The translations under genes were made by a program, and so were the position numbers. From Nostoc edaphicum CCNP1411 (lineage in GTDB: Bacteria > Cyanobacteriota > Cyanobacteriia > Cyanobacteriales > Nostocaceae), in NCBI RefSeq assembly GCF_014023275.1, contig NZ_CP054697.1, forward strand, positions 62,001-126,000: a DNA stretch of 64,000 nt, written 5' to 3'. The notes under the pieces are model-generated. The model had not been told where the DNA came from. It saw nothing but the letters and a program-made list of their open reading frames with translations, and made no database searches. Positions 17,691 through 26,812 of the stretch are shown in pieces. Within the stretch, counting starts at the first letter, position 1. Every line of letters begins with the position of its first letter.

Positions 17691-18929
17691 TTAGAAGAAT
17701 CCTCGTTGCGGCAATGGTGTACCGTTGATTTCGTAGTCGCCGATCGCACGAGCCTTAAAATGATTTGGGTTGTGTGAGGATAAGGTACGGGCGTTGCGCC
17801 AGTGACGATCAAAGTTGGAGCTTTTCTTTGTTGTGGAAGCCCCACCAACTTCAAACAGCAAAGTGGCTGAACGTAGAGCCAAATCATCAACAATCAATTT
17901 GGCTTTGGCTGCACTCAGAGAAGTTGCCAGTGCCGCTGCCGTCTCTGCCTCTTCACCCTGAGCTTGGGCAGCAGGGAGGCGATCAAGACCATCAGCTGCT
18001 GCTAAAACGATCGCTTCGGCAGCAAAGGCATTGGCGGCAATCTGCCCGACAGTCTGCTGCAAGATTGGGTCATCTGAGGCTTGCTCGGATACAGCATGGT
18101 AGAAAGTCCGGGGTCGAGTACGGATTAGGTTTGTTGCATCGCGCAGAACGCTGCGAATAATGCCAGCATTGATTGCTGTTAAAAATAATTGCGGGACGAT
18201 GTTGTATGGCAGGTTGTCTTTGTCTGTATCTGTCTCAAAAATTACTTCATCAGCCTCTACACGGACATTTTTAAATGTTGTCGTTCCAGTGCCTGTAAGC
18301 CGTTGACCAAAGCCGTCCCAGTCATCCACAAGGTCTATTACCTCGCGGTTGGTGGGAATGAGTATAAACGCTTTAGTGCCATCGGGTACTAGCACACGCA
18401 CGAAAATCAAGTCTGCATAAAGGCTGCCAGTGCTGTAATACTTCGTCCCATTTAGACGATAGCCGTCGCCATCGGGTGTTAATTTTGTATTCGCGACTTG
18501 ACCACCACCAGATCGCTTAACTTCCAGTTCGGTTGAAGCAAGTCCAATAATCGCGCCATCGACGACTGCCTTGAGCCAGCGACGATTCCTTTGGGTGCGC
18601 TCAGAACGCAAAATTCGCTCTGTAACAGAGAAATGATTCCGCACAATGTGAGCGACATTTGGATCGGCATCCCCTAAGCGAATCACGACCTCGAAGAGTT
18701 CGCGTGCGGTGCTACCACCACCACCTTCGGCAACGGGAATTCGCAATGCACCCAACCTGGAACGCCGGATCAATTCAACCACATTATAAGGAAGGATGCG
18801 ATCGCGATCGCGCTCACTTGCCCCCAGTGCAATAAAATCAAAAAGCTGCTGAAGTTCTGGCGAATTTGCTCTCACAGGAGCCGAAAATTGAATTGTCGTA
18901 TCTGCAAGTTTTTCTGGACTCTTAATCAT
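17691..18929 (-). CDS. sfnB: SfnB-family acyl-CoA-dehydrogenase-like monooxygenase
   Basis: 412-residue flavoprotein with the acyl-CoA dehydrogenase fold, close to SfnB and DszC, which use reduced flavin to oxidise sulfur compounds. Visible blocks: HNHFSVTERILRS-like segment near residue 95 (HIVRNHFSVTE), LNGTKYYSTGSLYADLIFV, DDWDGFGQRLTGTGTTTF and the C-terminal GDYEINGTPLPQRGFF. Full length. It is the second gene behind the binding protein at 18993 and upstream of the SfnG-like gene, in the order expected for a sulfone-to-sulfonate pathway. Reduced flavin would have to come from a separate reductase. Confidence 0.78.
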   Translation of the reverse strand: MIKSPEKLADTTIQFSAPVRANSPELQQLFDFIALGASERDRDRILPYNVVELIRRSRLGALRIPVAEGGGGSTARELFEVVIRLGDADPNVAHIVRNHFSVTERILRSERTQRNRRWLKAVVDGAIIGLASTELEVKRSGGGQVANTKLTPDGDGYRLNGTKYYSTGSLYADLIFVRVLVPDGTKAFILIPTNREVIDLVDDWDGFGQRLTGTGTTTFKNVRVEADEVIFETDTDKDNLPYNIVPQLFLTAINAGIIRSVLRDATNLIRTRPRTFYHAVSEQASDDPILQQTVGQIAANAFAAEAIVLAAADGLDRLPAAQAQGEEAETAAALATSLSAAKAKLIVDDLALRSATLLFEVGGASTTKKSSNFDRHWRNARTLSSHNPNHFKARAIGDYEINGTPLPQRGFF

Positions 18930-18992
18930 TAGTTTCTATCTCCCAATATCTGATGAAAAATCTATGCTGGTGAATGGTAGGGCTATTGTTGC

Positions 18993-20021
18993 TTAAGGCT
19001 TGACATCTGTTGGAGTAAAAGCAGCATACTGTTCAGCAGAGAGAGTCGCATCCCTAACGTTGATGTTCTTTGTGATAAATTTCTGCTCATAGAACAAGTC
19101 AGCAATCGTCTGCTGTCCTGATAAAACTTCTTCACTAAGGGGTCTTAGAGTGTAACGCCGCCGCTTTGAAACTAATTCCAATGTGGGAACATCAATTTTT
19201 GCTTCAGGTGAAATTAGTTCGGCAACCTCTCTTGGGTTGGTTTCAGCCCATTTACCGATATTGTTAATCTCTTCCAAAATGGCTTTGACTAGCTCAGAGT
19301 TATCTTTTACAAACGTGCGCGAACCTAACCAGTAGCCTCCTTGGGTAGTAATATTTTTACCATCGCGGAGAATGCGAACCCTAGCAGTTTTTTGAAATAC
19401 AGCCAAGTGAGGATCGCCAACAACAGCAGCTTCAACGCTCTTACGTTCAAATGCTGCACGAGTTTCTAATGGTGTAAGGTTAATGTGTTTAACATCACTA
19501 AGTTTTAGTCTGGCTTCTTTTAAAACCTTCACAACGAAGTACTGCTGTGCTGTGGCTCTTTGGAAAGCTAGTCCTTTACCTTTTAAATCAGCTACAGTCT
19601 TGATTGAAGAGTCTTTATCGACTACAACAGCAGTTCCTTCACCAGTACCAGGTTTAGTACTAGCAACATATACGAAAGGAACACCAGAAGCTTGAGCAAA
19701 GATAGGTGGAGTTTCACCAACAAAACCGAAATCCACACTTCCTACATTCATTGCTTCTAGAAGTTGCGGCCCGGCGGCAAATTTCGACCACTCTACAGAA
19801 ATACCAAGTGGCTTTAAACGCTTCTCTAAAACTCCTTTAATCTTGACTATATCTCCAGCCGACTGATAGCCCATCCGTAATACTTTGGTCTTGATATTAC
19901 TAGAGGCAACAGCGGTTTTCTCTGTAGTTTGTGAGCTACAACCAATTAGGCTTGTAGACATGGTAAATACTCCAGCTACTAATAACATGAAAAAGCTACC
20001 TTTTTTAAATATTGCTACCAT
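18993..20021 (-). CDS. SsuA-like sulfonate ABC substrate-binding lipoprotein
   Basis: 342-residue periplasmic binding lipoprotein, lipobox LIGC near residue 28. Blocks KVLRMGYQSAGDIVKIKG, the FAAGPQLLEAMNVGSVDFG lobe and TPPIFAQASGVPFVYVAS are shared almost word for word with the protein split at 30689-33619, so the two are paralogues. First gene of a minus-strand run that continues through sfnB and the SfnG-like gene. Palindromic operator site 3 lies about 150 bp upstream. No permease or ATPase is adjacent. Alkanesulfonate binding is the best family assignment. Confidence 0.82.
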   Translation of the reverse strand: MVAIFKKGSFFMLLVAGVFTMSTSLIGCSSQTTEKTAVASSNIKTKVLRMGYQSAGDIVKIKGVLEKRLKPLGISVEWSKFAAGPQLLEAMNVGSVDFGFVGETPPIFAQASGVPFVYVASTKPGTGEGTAVVVDKDSSIKTVADLKGKGLAFQRATAQQYFVVKVLKEARLKLSDVKHINLTPLETRAAFERKSVEAAVVGDPHLAVFQKTARVRILRDGKNITTQGGYWLGSRTFVKDNSELVKAILEEINNIGKWAETNPREVAELISPEAKIDVPTLELVSKRRRYTLRPLSEEVLSGQQTIADLFYEQKFITKNINVRDATLSAEQYAAFTPTDVKP

Positions 20022-20171
20022 GATGTATTACCAATTTCCTGGGGTTAAAATACAAGCTTTAATTACTACTAAGAACTGATTTTTAAATGATGTAAAAGTT
20101 AGAGAGCGGAAATTCTTTATTTTGCGATTAGAGTCCGCTTACAAACTGCCTAATCTGACAAAAACCAAAAT

Positions 20172-20199
20172 CTACTGCAAATCTATCGTTTTGCAGTAG
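20172..20199. promoter_or_regulatory. Candidate sulfur-regulon operator, site 3 (perfect arms)
   Basis: The most symmetric copy of the 28-bp motif: CTACTGCAAA and TTTGCAGTAG are exact inverse 10-bp arms around an 8-bp centre TCTATCGT. It lies 150 bp upstream of the SsuA-like gene and nothing is encoded between 20022 and 20322 apart from this site, so it probably controls the cluster that follows. Confidence 0.6.
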
Positions 20200-20322
20200 A
20201 TTGTTAATTGCACGGAATATACCACAAGCTAATCTAAAAATCAAGAAGCAAGGATGACTGTGCTATTGATGCAAGTGGGCAAAATGAAATGAATGCTAGG
20301 TGTAATAACTAGCGATCGCTAC

Positions 20323-21660
20323 TTAAACTAGACTAGTCTGAAAAAAGCGATTAGCAGGGCGCGCCAACCCCAGATTTTCGCGCAAGGTGTTACCCTCATA
20401 CTCTTTGCGGAAGATTCCACGCCGTTGGAGTTCTGGCACAACCTTGTCCACAAAATCATTCAGCCCTTCAGGAAGAAAAGGAAACATGATGTTGAAACCG
20501 TCAGAGCCTTCCTCAATCAGCCATTGCTCCATCTCATCAGCGATGCTTTGGGGTGTGCCGACGAAGGCCAGTCCGCCGTAACTGCCAATGCGTTGCGCTA
20601 GTTGTCGAATAGTCAAGTTCTCACGTTGCGCTAAGGCTATTACTCTTTCTCGTGAAGAGTGACCAGCGTTAGTCGATGGGATTTCTGGCAAGGGGCCATC
20701 GGGATCAAAACCGGAAACGTCGTAGCCAAGCGCACTATTTAGGCTAGCGATCCCACTGTCATAATGTACTAGGCTATCTAAATGAAGACGCTTGGCGTAT
20801 GCCTCGGCGACGGTTTCCCCCACGATGACTAAAGCACCTGGAAGGATTTTTATGCTGTCTGGGTCACGGCCAATTGCCCGCGCCCGTCCCTTAATGTCTG
20901 CAAATAAAGCTTTGCCAGCTTCCAGATTACCAGCAGGTGCAAACACAGCCTCGGCGGTTTCGGCAGCTAATTGCCGTCCGGCTTCGGATGCCCCTGCCTG
21001 AACGATTACTGGCCAGCCTTGGACAGGTCTGGCGATGTTCAATGGCCCTCGCACCGAAAGATATTTTCCCTGATGATTCAGAACGTGAAGCTTTGCAGGG
21101 TCGAAATAAATCCCTGCTTCCACGTCCCGAATGAAGGCATCATCAGCGAAGGAATCCCAAAGACCCGTGACAACATCATAAAATTCTCTAGCCCGCCGAT
21201 AGCGTTCGTCATGCTCTATCTCTTCTTCTAAACCAAAGTTGAGCGCTGCGTCTGGATTGGCTGTAGTGACAATGTTCCAGCCAGTGCGACCGCCACTGAT
21301 ATGGTCGAGAGACGCAAAGCGGCGAGCGATGTGGTAAGGCTGGTCATAAGTCGTGGAAGCGGTGGCTACCAGCCCAATGTGTTCGGTGACGCTGGCAAGG
21401 GCAGAAAGTAGGGTGAAAGGTTCAAAGGACGTGACAGTATGGCTGCGCTTGAGCGCGTTGATTGGCATATTCAGCACCGCTAAGTGGTCAGCCATGAAGA
21501 ATGCGTCAAACTTGCCTTGCTCTAGTTTCTGGATGAATTGTTTCAGCGCTGGGAAGTTGAAATTAGCGGCAGGCAAAGCCCCAGGATAGCGCCAAGCGCC
21601 TGTATGTATGCTTACCGGGCGCATAAAAGCACCTAGTTTTAATTGCTTCGATCTGCTCAT
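20323..21660 (-). CDS. LLM-class monooxygenase, NtaA/SnaA/DszA family
   Basis: 445-residue FMNH2-dependent oxygenase of the nitrilotriacetate/pristinamycin/dibenzothiophene-sulfone group, with LKLGAFMRPVSIHTGAWRYP at the N-terminus, SGGRTGWNIVTTANPDAALNFG, a DAFIRDVEAGIYFDP block and DGFNIMFPFLPEGLNDFVD near the end. DszA-type members open sulfone rings; DmoA members oxidise dimethylsulfide. It is about 60% alike by eye to the gene at 27974 (shared ending RTEYE/RKEYEGNTLRENLGL). It is last in a unit with a methyltransferase (78-bp gap) and a nitroreductase. The substrate is unknown, but an organosulfur compound is likely from context. Confidence 0.8.
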   Translation of the reverse strand: MSRSKQLKLGAFMRPVSIHTGAWRYPGALPAANFNFPALKQFIQKLEQGKFDAFFMADHLAVLNMPINALKRSHTVTSFEPFTLLSALASVTEHIGLVATASTTYDQPYHIARRFASLDHISGGRTGWNIVTTANPDAALNFGLEEEIEHDERYRRAREFYDVVTGLWDSFADDAFIRDVEAGIYFDPAKLHVLNHQGKYLSVRGPLNIARPVQGWPVIVQAGASEAGRQLAAETAEAVFAPAGNLEAGKALFADIKGRARAIGRDPDSIKILPGALVIVGETVAEAYAKRLHLDSLVHYDSGIASLNSALGYDVSGFDPDGPLPEIPSTNAGHSSRERVIALAQRENLTIRQLAQRIGSYGGLAFVGTPQSIADEMEQWLIEEGSDGFNIMFPFLPEGLNDFVDKVVPELQRRGIFRKEYEGNTLRENLGLARPANRFFQTSLV

Positions 21661-21738
21661 CTTAAATGGGTTATTAGTGAATACAAGTCTTTAAGTATGG
21701 GAAAGACAGCCTATGTAATGGGCAATCGCTTTTGCAAC

Positions 21739-22413
21739 TCAAGAGTCGCTAGTCACGATCGCGATCGCAAAGCCGTCGTAACCTTTACTACCCACAGTTT
21801 GGATCTCTGTAGCACTCACACGCGGTTCTGCTGCCAGTAGCTCGTTAAAGCGGCGTATCCCCTGCACACTACTATCACTACTAGCAGCATCGACCACCGC
21901 CCCATTACGGACAACATTATCAGCAATAATCAAGCTACCACGACGGGAAAGCTTCAGCGCCCAAGCCAAGTAATCGGGATTGCTTGGCTTGTCAGCATCA
22001 ATAAAGATTAGGTCAAATGGAGCGTGTCCTTCGGTGGCGATCTGTGGCAATGTATCCAGCGCCCGTCCGAGGCGTATATCTACGAGGTTGGACAGACCAG
22101 CGTGTGCAATGTTACTACGGGCGATTTCGGCGTGCTTTGGGTTAGCCTCCAGCGAGATCAAGCGACCGTCAGCAGGTAGCGATCGCGCTAGCCAAATCGT
22201 GCTGTAACCGCCCAATGTACCAATCTCTAAGATGGTTTGCGCCTTCTGGATTTGCGCTAATAGCAACAGCAGTTTGCCCTGATTGGGTGACACATTCTGC
22301 GGTGGTAGCCCTGCATCAGCAGCAGTTTGCAGGGCTGTATCCAGGGCGAGGTCGGGCTGAACAAACAAGTCGGTGATATAGCGATCAACCGCAGTCCAAT
22401 TTTCTTGGGTCAT
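21739..22413 (-). CDS. O-methyltransferase family 3 protein
   Basis: 224-residue SAM-dependent methyltransferase of the caffeoyl-CoA/catechol O-methyltransferase type. Motif I is LEIGTLGGYSTIWLAR (residues 61-76), the acidic motif follows in LISLEANPKHAE, and the metal-site FDLIFIDADKPSNPDYLAW and ADNVVRNGAV segments are intact. Between the nitroreductase (82 bp) and the DszA-type oxygenase (78 bp), all on one strand. Nothing in the sequence gives the acceptor. It may modify or detoxify an aromatic product of desulfurisation. Confidence 0.8.
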   Translation of the reverse strand: MTQENWTAVDRYITDLFVQPDLALDTALQTAADAGLPPQNVSPNQGKLLLLLAQIQKAQTILEIGTLGGYSTIWLARSLPADGRLISLEANPKHAEIARSNIAHAGLSNLVDIRLGRALDTLPQIATEGHAPFDLIFIDADKPSNPDYLAWALKLSRRGSLIIADNVVRNGAVVDAASSDSSVQGIRRFNELLAAEPRVSATEIQTVGSKGYDGFAIAIVTSDS

Positions 22414-22495
22414 ATACTAACTTCTTTTTTGTAAATTTCCTTCGCGTTTTGCTTTGGAGTATGTCGAACGCATCTACATACTTCAGCCTCGATCT

Positions 22496-23101
22496 TTAGT
22501 CTTTCAACAAGGCGGAGGTATGTCCCCACTGTCCAGTAAAGACAATTTCTTTCAACGGCTTGCGGACACGGGGAGCCAGTTCGCGATCGCGTAGTCCATC
22601 AGGGAGGCTTTGGGGATCGCCAGGATAACCAACTGTCACCACAGTTGCAGGCTCATAGTTTTCTGGAATTTGGTATATTTCTCTCGCGGTATCTCCATTA
22701 AACTCCGCTATTTGATGAACAAATAAACCTAGAGAAGTTGCCTGAAGGATCAGGTTTTCTAAAGCTAGTCCGACATCATGAAATGCGTGTCTGTTTGTTT
22801 TCTCGTCGTCAGTAAGGATTTTAGCGACTGCAAGTATCAGTACCGGAGCATTTTTCGCCCATCCTTGATTAAACTCCACCAAGGTACTAAGTAGACGATT
22901 GTATTCTGTTGAGTCATCTTTGGTGGCAACAATAAAGCTCCAAGGCTGATGATTGTAGGAAGAAGGTGCCCAACGAGCTGCTTCTAGCAATGAGAGTAGT
23001 TTATCCTGCTCAACTGAGCGATCGGCAAAAGCTCTAGGACTCCAACGACTCTGGATCAAGTCATGAACAGGGTATTGCGTTTGGGCAAGTTTCTGCGTCA
23101 T
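22496..23101 (-). CDS. Nitroreductase-family FMN oxidoreductase
   Basis: 201-residue NAD(P)H-dependent flavoprotein. The FMN-binding start SRWSPRAFADRSV (residues 18-30), ARWAPSSYNHQPWSF and the C-terminal VTVGYPGD segment are typical. First gene of a unit with an O-methyltransferase and a DszA-type monooxygenase. Since the LLM enzymes need FMNH2 from a partner, a flavin-reductase role is attractive, though nitroreductase members may act on other substrates. The spacer to the divergent gene at 23416 holds operator site 4. Confidence 0.8.
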   Translation of the reverse strand: MTQKLAQTQYPVHDLIQSRWSPRAFADRSVEQDKLLSLLEAARWAPSSYNHQPWSFIVATKDDSTEYNRLLSTLVEFNQGWAKNAPVLILAVAKILTDDEKTNRHAFHDVGLALENLILQATSLGLFVHQIAEFNGDTAREIYQIPENYEPATVVTVGYPGDPQSLPDGLRDRELAPRVRKPLKEIVFTGQWGHTSALLKD

Positions 23102-23303
23102 TTTAATGAATTTCCTTATCGATACTCAGTAAGTTGTCAATTGAAGATAACTAGGATTAAGAAACGGAAACTTTTAGCCTTTTTTTAAAAAACTTAGCAA
23201 AGCTAACAATCTAGGCTTTCATTGATTTTTAGATGTAAATAGTGAGCCAGCATGAGCAATCCAGCATTGCAGGAGAGAAACAACTTTGTTGATTAATTGT
23301 ATA

Positions 23304-23331
23304 ATACGGTAAACTTATCGATTTATAGTAC
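23304..23331 (-). promoter_or_regulatory. Candidate sulfur-regulon operator, site 4
   Basis: 28-bp match to CTAC-N2-TAAA-N8-TTTA-N2-GTAG; on the minus strand it starts GTACTATAAATC and ends TTTACCGTAT, one mismatch at each outer base. It lies in the 314-bp spacer between the divergent nitroreductase and hydroxyacid dehydrogenase operons and could serve both. I see no other structure in the spacer. Confidence 0.5.
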
Positions 23332-23415
23332 TATATTTCAGTGGCGATCGCTTCCTTTGATATATTGCTTGCATTTCTCCATGCCCATTGACTATTTAGC
23401 GTGAAGGATTAACCC

Positions 23416-24369
23416 GTGGTCAAACTAATTTTACCGATAGAACTTACTGCCGAGATTGAGCCACACTTACCATCGGATACAAAATTTGTGCGGGTAGATA
23501 GTGATGGTAATTTTGATGGTGATGCTAGTGATGCGGAAATTTATCTCAATGGGTTCAAATTAAAGCCAACCACTCTACATAAGGTGCTGGCGGTTGCTCC
23601 GGGAATACGTTGGCAACAAACTCCTAGTGCTGGTGTAAATCACATTTTGACACCGATTTTTCTCGAACACGATATTATTCTGACTAATGGCGCGGGGGTT
23701 CATGCAATTCCGATTTCGGAATTTGTCTTAAGTTTGATCCTCTATCACGCCAAACAGTTACGGCAATTGCAAGCAGATCACGATCAACGCAAATGGGAAA
23801 AAAGCTGGTTAGTACTACCAGAGTTAGCAAATTCAACTGTATTAATTCTTGGGACTGGAAACATAGGCCAGGCCATCGCAGCTCGTATTAAACCATTTGG
23901 GGCGAGAGTTTGGGGTGGTCGTCGTCGTCCTGAACCTCTACCAAATTTTGATAAAATCGTCGGTGCAGATGAATGGCACGCATTGTTGCCAGAGGTTGAT
24001 TATATAATTGTGGCGACACCTCTAACACCAGAAACTAAAGCTTTAATTGATGAAACAGTACTGCGATCGCTACCCAGTCATGCTTATTTAATTAATGTCG
24101 GTCGCGGTGCAGTTGTAGATGAATCAGCATTAACTAAGGCTCTGACTGAAGGCTGGATTGCAGGTGCAGGATTAGACACAGTTTCTATTGAACCCTTACC
24201 GCCAGAAAGTCCTTTATGGTCATTACCTAACCTCTTTATTACGCCCCATACTTCCGCAATTTCCCCAGCATTAAAAGGACGCATTACAAACTTATTCCTT
24301 GATAACTTGGAGCGTTACCGAGGCAATAAGCCTTTACGGAATGTAGTCAATAAGGAAGCAGGCTACTAA
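23416..24369 (+). CDS. D-2-hydroxyacid dehydrogenase family protein
   Basis: 317-residue NAD(P)-dependent oxidoreductase. Blocks: substrate loop PSAGVNHILTP, Rossmann motif GTGNIGQAIAARIKPFG (about residues 145-161), INVGRGAVVDE with the catalytic Arg environment, and ITPHTSA with the catalytic His. Start is GTG at 23416. A damaged second copy of its 3' half is at 42853-43238. First in a + strand unit with the AprA-like flavoprotein (21-bp gap) and a ferredoxin. Some family members oxidise sulfolactate, so a C3-sulfonate role is a reasonable inference; glyoxylate/hydroxypyruvate-type activity is the alternative. Confidence 0.8.
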   Translation: MVKLILPIELTAEIEPHLPSDTKFVRVDSDGNFDGDASDAEIYLNGFKLKPTTLHKVLAVAPGIRWQQTPSAGVNHILTPIFLEHDIILTNGAGVHAIPISEFVLSLILYHAKQLRQLQADHDQRKWEKSWLVLPELANSTVLILGTGNIGQAIAARIKPFGARVWGGRRRPEPLPNFDKIVGADEWHALLPEVDYIIVATPLTPETKALIDETVLRSLPSHAYLINVGRGAVVDESALTKALTEGWIAGAGLDTVSIEPLPPESPLWSLPNLFITPHTSAISPALKGRITNLFLDNLERYRGNKPLRNVVNKEAGY

Positions 24370-24390
24370 ACAAATTTATACAGCGATGAT

Positions 24391-25995
24391 ATGAATACAA
24401 AAACTTTTCAAGTCTCGGCAGCACAGAGTGTAATTACCACTGATGTCTTAGTTCTGGGTGGCGGGCCGGCTGGCACTTGGGCAGCACTTTCAGCAGCAAA
24501 GCAAGGTGCCCGTGTCATCCTAGCGGATAAGGGGTATTGCGGTACATCAGGGGCAACAGCACCATCCAATACTGGCGCATGGTATCTTCCCAAAGGTGCA
24601 GAACGTGATGCAGAAATTGAGCGTCGCCTGTCTCGCTCATCAGGACTTGCCGATCGCCGTTGGTTGCAGCGTGTGATTGAGCAGGCACAAATAGGTTTAG
24701 ATGATTTAGGGGATAACGGCTATCCTTTTCCTTTTGATGAGCAGGGCAATCCCTACCGTGCTAACTTGCGTGGCCCAGATTATATGCGCTTCATGCGCCA
24801 AAGAGCGGGAGCAGCTGGTGTAAGCATTCTTGACCATCATCCCGCACTCGAACTACTTTGGGCCGATGGTACGATCGCAGGTGCAGCAGGTATTTATCCG
24901 CGCACTGGGAATCGCTGGGAAGTCAGAGCAGGTGCCGTTGTGCTGGCAACTGGCGGATGCGCTTTTCTGTCTCATGCACTAGGTTGCGATGGTAATACAG
25001 GTGATGGTTATCTTATGGCAGCAGAGGCAGGAGTCAGGCTATCTGGGATGGAATTTTCCTCGCAATATGGCTTATCACCCGCTCATACTTCTGTGACTAA
25101 GGGATTGACCTTTACCTTCGCCAGTTTTTATCTAGAGGATGGCTCTCCCTTACCGGAAACTGGGGAAGACCGAGCTGTACGTATTGCACGCCAGTTGCTT
25201 GCCGGTGAAAAAGTGTATGCCCTGATGAATCGCGGCAACCCTATCGAACATGAATGGTTGCGCCAGGGTCAACCTAACTGCTTTCTACCATTTGAGAGGA
25301 TTGGTTTAGATCCATTCCAACAACCCTTCCCAGTGACACTACGCTCCGAAGGAACTGTTCGCGGCGTAGGTGGACTGGAAATCATCAACAATGATTGCGC
25401 GACAAAAGTGCCCGGACTTTATGCCGCAGGTGATGCCGCCTCTCGGGAAAATCTTACAGGGGCAGTTTCAGGAGGGGGAAGCCCTAATGCATCCTGGGCG
25501 ATCGCTAGTGGGACTTGGAGTGGTCGCGCAGCAGCACTTTTTGCTGCCTCTTTAGGCGACAAAGCCGGGACACGCTTGGTTCGTGGTTTAGGTCAAGCAG
25601 GTTTGCGTCCCCGTAAACAGCCGCTAGAGGATGAGCTAATATCGGAAGCGATTAGTGCTGTTCAGGCTGAAGCCTTGCCGCTTGATGTTAATTTCTTTCG
25701 TTCTGGAGCGAGGATAGCGCTGTCACGTCAACGTTTGGATGCAGTATGGGCAGATATTAGCGATTATCTAGTAGGTGAAGGTCGCAATGCTCTACGCGCA
25801 CGGGAAGCTGCGGCGATGGCGGCCACAGCTCGCTGGATCTGGGCAAGTGCGGATGCACGTAAAGAAAGTAGAGGAATGCACCGACGCACAGATTTTACAA
25901 AAACTGACGTGCAACAAACAAGAAGAATATTTACCAGTGGTATCGATGATGTTGTGGTTGTCGCCGCAGAAAATCAGTTGCAAGAGGTAGCGTAA
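24391..25995 (+). CDS. AprA/fumarate-reductase-like FAD flavoprotein
   Basis: 534-residue flavoprotein of the succinate dehydrogenase/fumarate reductase/adenylylsulfate reductase alpha group. The FAD site GGGPAGTWAALSAAKQGA starts at residue 23, the family glycine block CGTSGATAPSNTGAWYLP follows at about residue 51, and GLYAAGDAASRENLTGAVSG is the C-terminal FAD motif. The stop shares one base with the ferredoxin start (TAATG), a strong sign of an alpha/beta pair like AprAB. It is shorter than AprA and I cannot see the AMP-sulfite site, so sulfite oxidation is not shown. Context suggests an organosulfur redox step. Confidence 0.72.
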   Translation: MNTKTFQVSAAQSVITTDVLVLGGGPAGTWAALSAAKQGARVILADKGYCGTSGATAPSNTGAWYLPKGAERDAEIERRLSRSSGLADRRWLQRVIEQAQIGLDDLGDNGYPFPFDEQGNPYRANLRGPDYMRFMRQRAGAAGVSILDHHPALELLWADGTIAGAAGIYPRTGNRWEVRAGAVVLATGGCAFLSHALGCDGNTGDGYLMAAEAGVRLSGMEFSSQYGLSPAHTSVTKGLTFTFASFYLEDGSPLPETGEDRAVRIARQLLAGEKVYALMNRGNPIEHEWLRQGQPNCFLPFERIGLDPFQQPFPVTLRSEGTVRGVGGLEIINNDCATKVPGLYAAGDAASRENLTGAVSGGGSPNASWAIASGTWSGRAAALFAASLGDKAGTRLVRGLGQAGLRPRKQPLEDELISEAISAVQAEALPLDVNFFRSGARIALSRQRLDAVWADISDYLVGEGRNALRAREAAAMAATARWIWASADARKESRGMHRRTDFTKTDVQQTRRIFTSGIDDVVVVAAENQLQEVA

Positions 25996-26357
25996 TGATT
26001 GAAATTGTTGATAGCGATCGCTGTATCGGCTGTGATATCTGCGTGAAAGTTTGTCCGCGCGATGTCTTTGATTCTGGAGACGATGGAATAGCCGTAATTG
26101 CTCGTAAATCAGATTGCCAGACTTGTTTTTTGTGCGAGTTGTATTGCCCTGTTGATGCGCTCTATGTCTCACCTTATGCCGAACTGGATGATGAGGTTGA
26201 TACAGAACAGTTAATTACCCAAAACTTGCTGGGTAGTTACACCCGTAACATGGGTTGGCATCATGGCAAAATGGGAGGGACTGACAAAGATCCAACTCAA
26301 CAACTTAGAATTTTGAACAGGGCAAGACAGGATAATGCAAGATTGAATGAAACTTGA
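25995..26357 (+). CDS. Two-cluster 4Fe-4S ferredoxin, AprB-like partner
   Basis: 120 residues. Eight cysteines form two 4Fe-4S sites: C10, C13, C16, C20 (CIGCDICVKVC) and C41, C44, C47, C51 (CQTCFLCELYC). A 60-residue C-terminal tail follows (DTEQLITQNLLGSYTRNMG onward) that may wrap the flavoprotein, as the tail of AprB does in AprAB. Translationally coupled to the flavoprotein by a one-base overlap. It should carry electrons to or from the FAD. A second such pair is encoded at 58619 and 62064. Confidence 0.8.
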   Translation: MIEIVDSDRCIGCDICVKVCPRDVFDSGDDGIAVIARKSDCQTCFLCELYCPVDALYVSPYAELDDEVDTEQLITQNLLGSYTRNMGWHHGKMGGTDKDPTQQLRILNRARQDNARLNET

Positions 26358-26375
26358 AGAAGAATTCAGCTATTC

Positions 26376-26651
26376 TGAATTCAGGAGTCAGAATCAAGAC
26401 GCTCTCTACGAGACGCTAAAAGCGAACGCAGACTCGCTTGCCGCCGGCGCTATCAGTGGGGGTCTGAATCCCCCACTGAATTGTTGCCCCACCAAATCTA
26501 CGATTTGGTGGGGGTTTTAAGCCCGGTTATTCAGACGCGACTCGAAAATACTCGCTTGCCGCCGGCGCTATCCGCTTTTTCGGTCATAATTCATGCTGCT
26601 AGCGGAAGCGGGGCGTTTAGCCCATTCTGACTCCTGACTCCTGAATTCTGT
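26376..26651. repeat. Composite intergenic repeat with outer inverted arms
   Basis: The 455-bp spacer 26358-26812 carries no gene. It has outer inverted arms (CTGAATTCAGGAGTCAGAAT at 26376 and its near-inverse ending about 26651), two copies of CTCGCTTGCCGCCGGCGCTA (about 26433 and 26551), and two strong hairpins: CAGTGGGGG/CCCCCACTG at 26454-26478 and the terminator-like one at 26487-26518. The right part (26652-26812) holds a further inverted-repeat-rich stretch. It looks like an accumulation of Nostoc-type interspersed repeats. Confidence 0.6.
26487..26518 (+). terminator. Rho-independent terminator-like hairpin
   Basis: A 12-bp perfect stem (CCCCACCAAATC with GATTTGGTGGGG), 3-base loop TAC, followed by GTTTT. 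It lies 130 bp after the ferredoxin stop and may end the + strand hydroxyacid dehydrogenase/flavoprotein/ferredoxin transcript. The location inside repeated DNA leaves room for a repeat hairpin with no transcription role. Confidence 0.55.
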
Positions 26652-26812
26652 TCGATAAGCAGCAGGGGTTTTAACCTCTTTCGCGGAATTCCCCACAAAG
26701 TTTACGTGGTGGCAAACTTTAGGCAAAAAGAGGTAAAATCAAGGTTTTTAACCCGCGTAGGCGGGTTTTGCCTGTGTAGCCGTGACTTCCAGCCGCCTGG
26801 TGCAAGATTACT

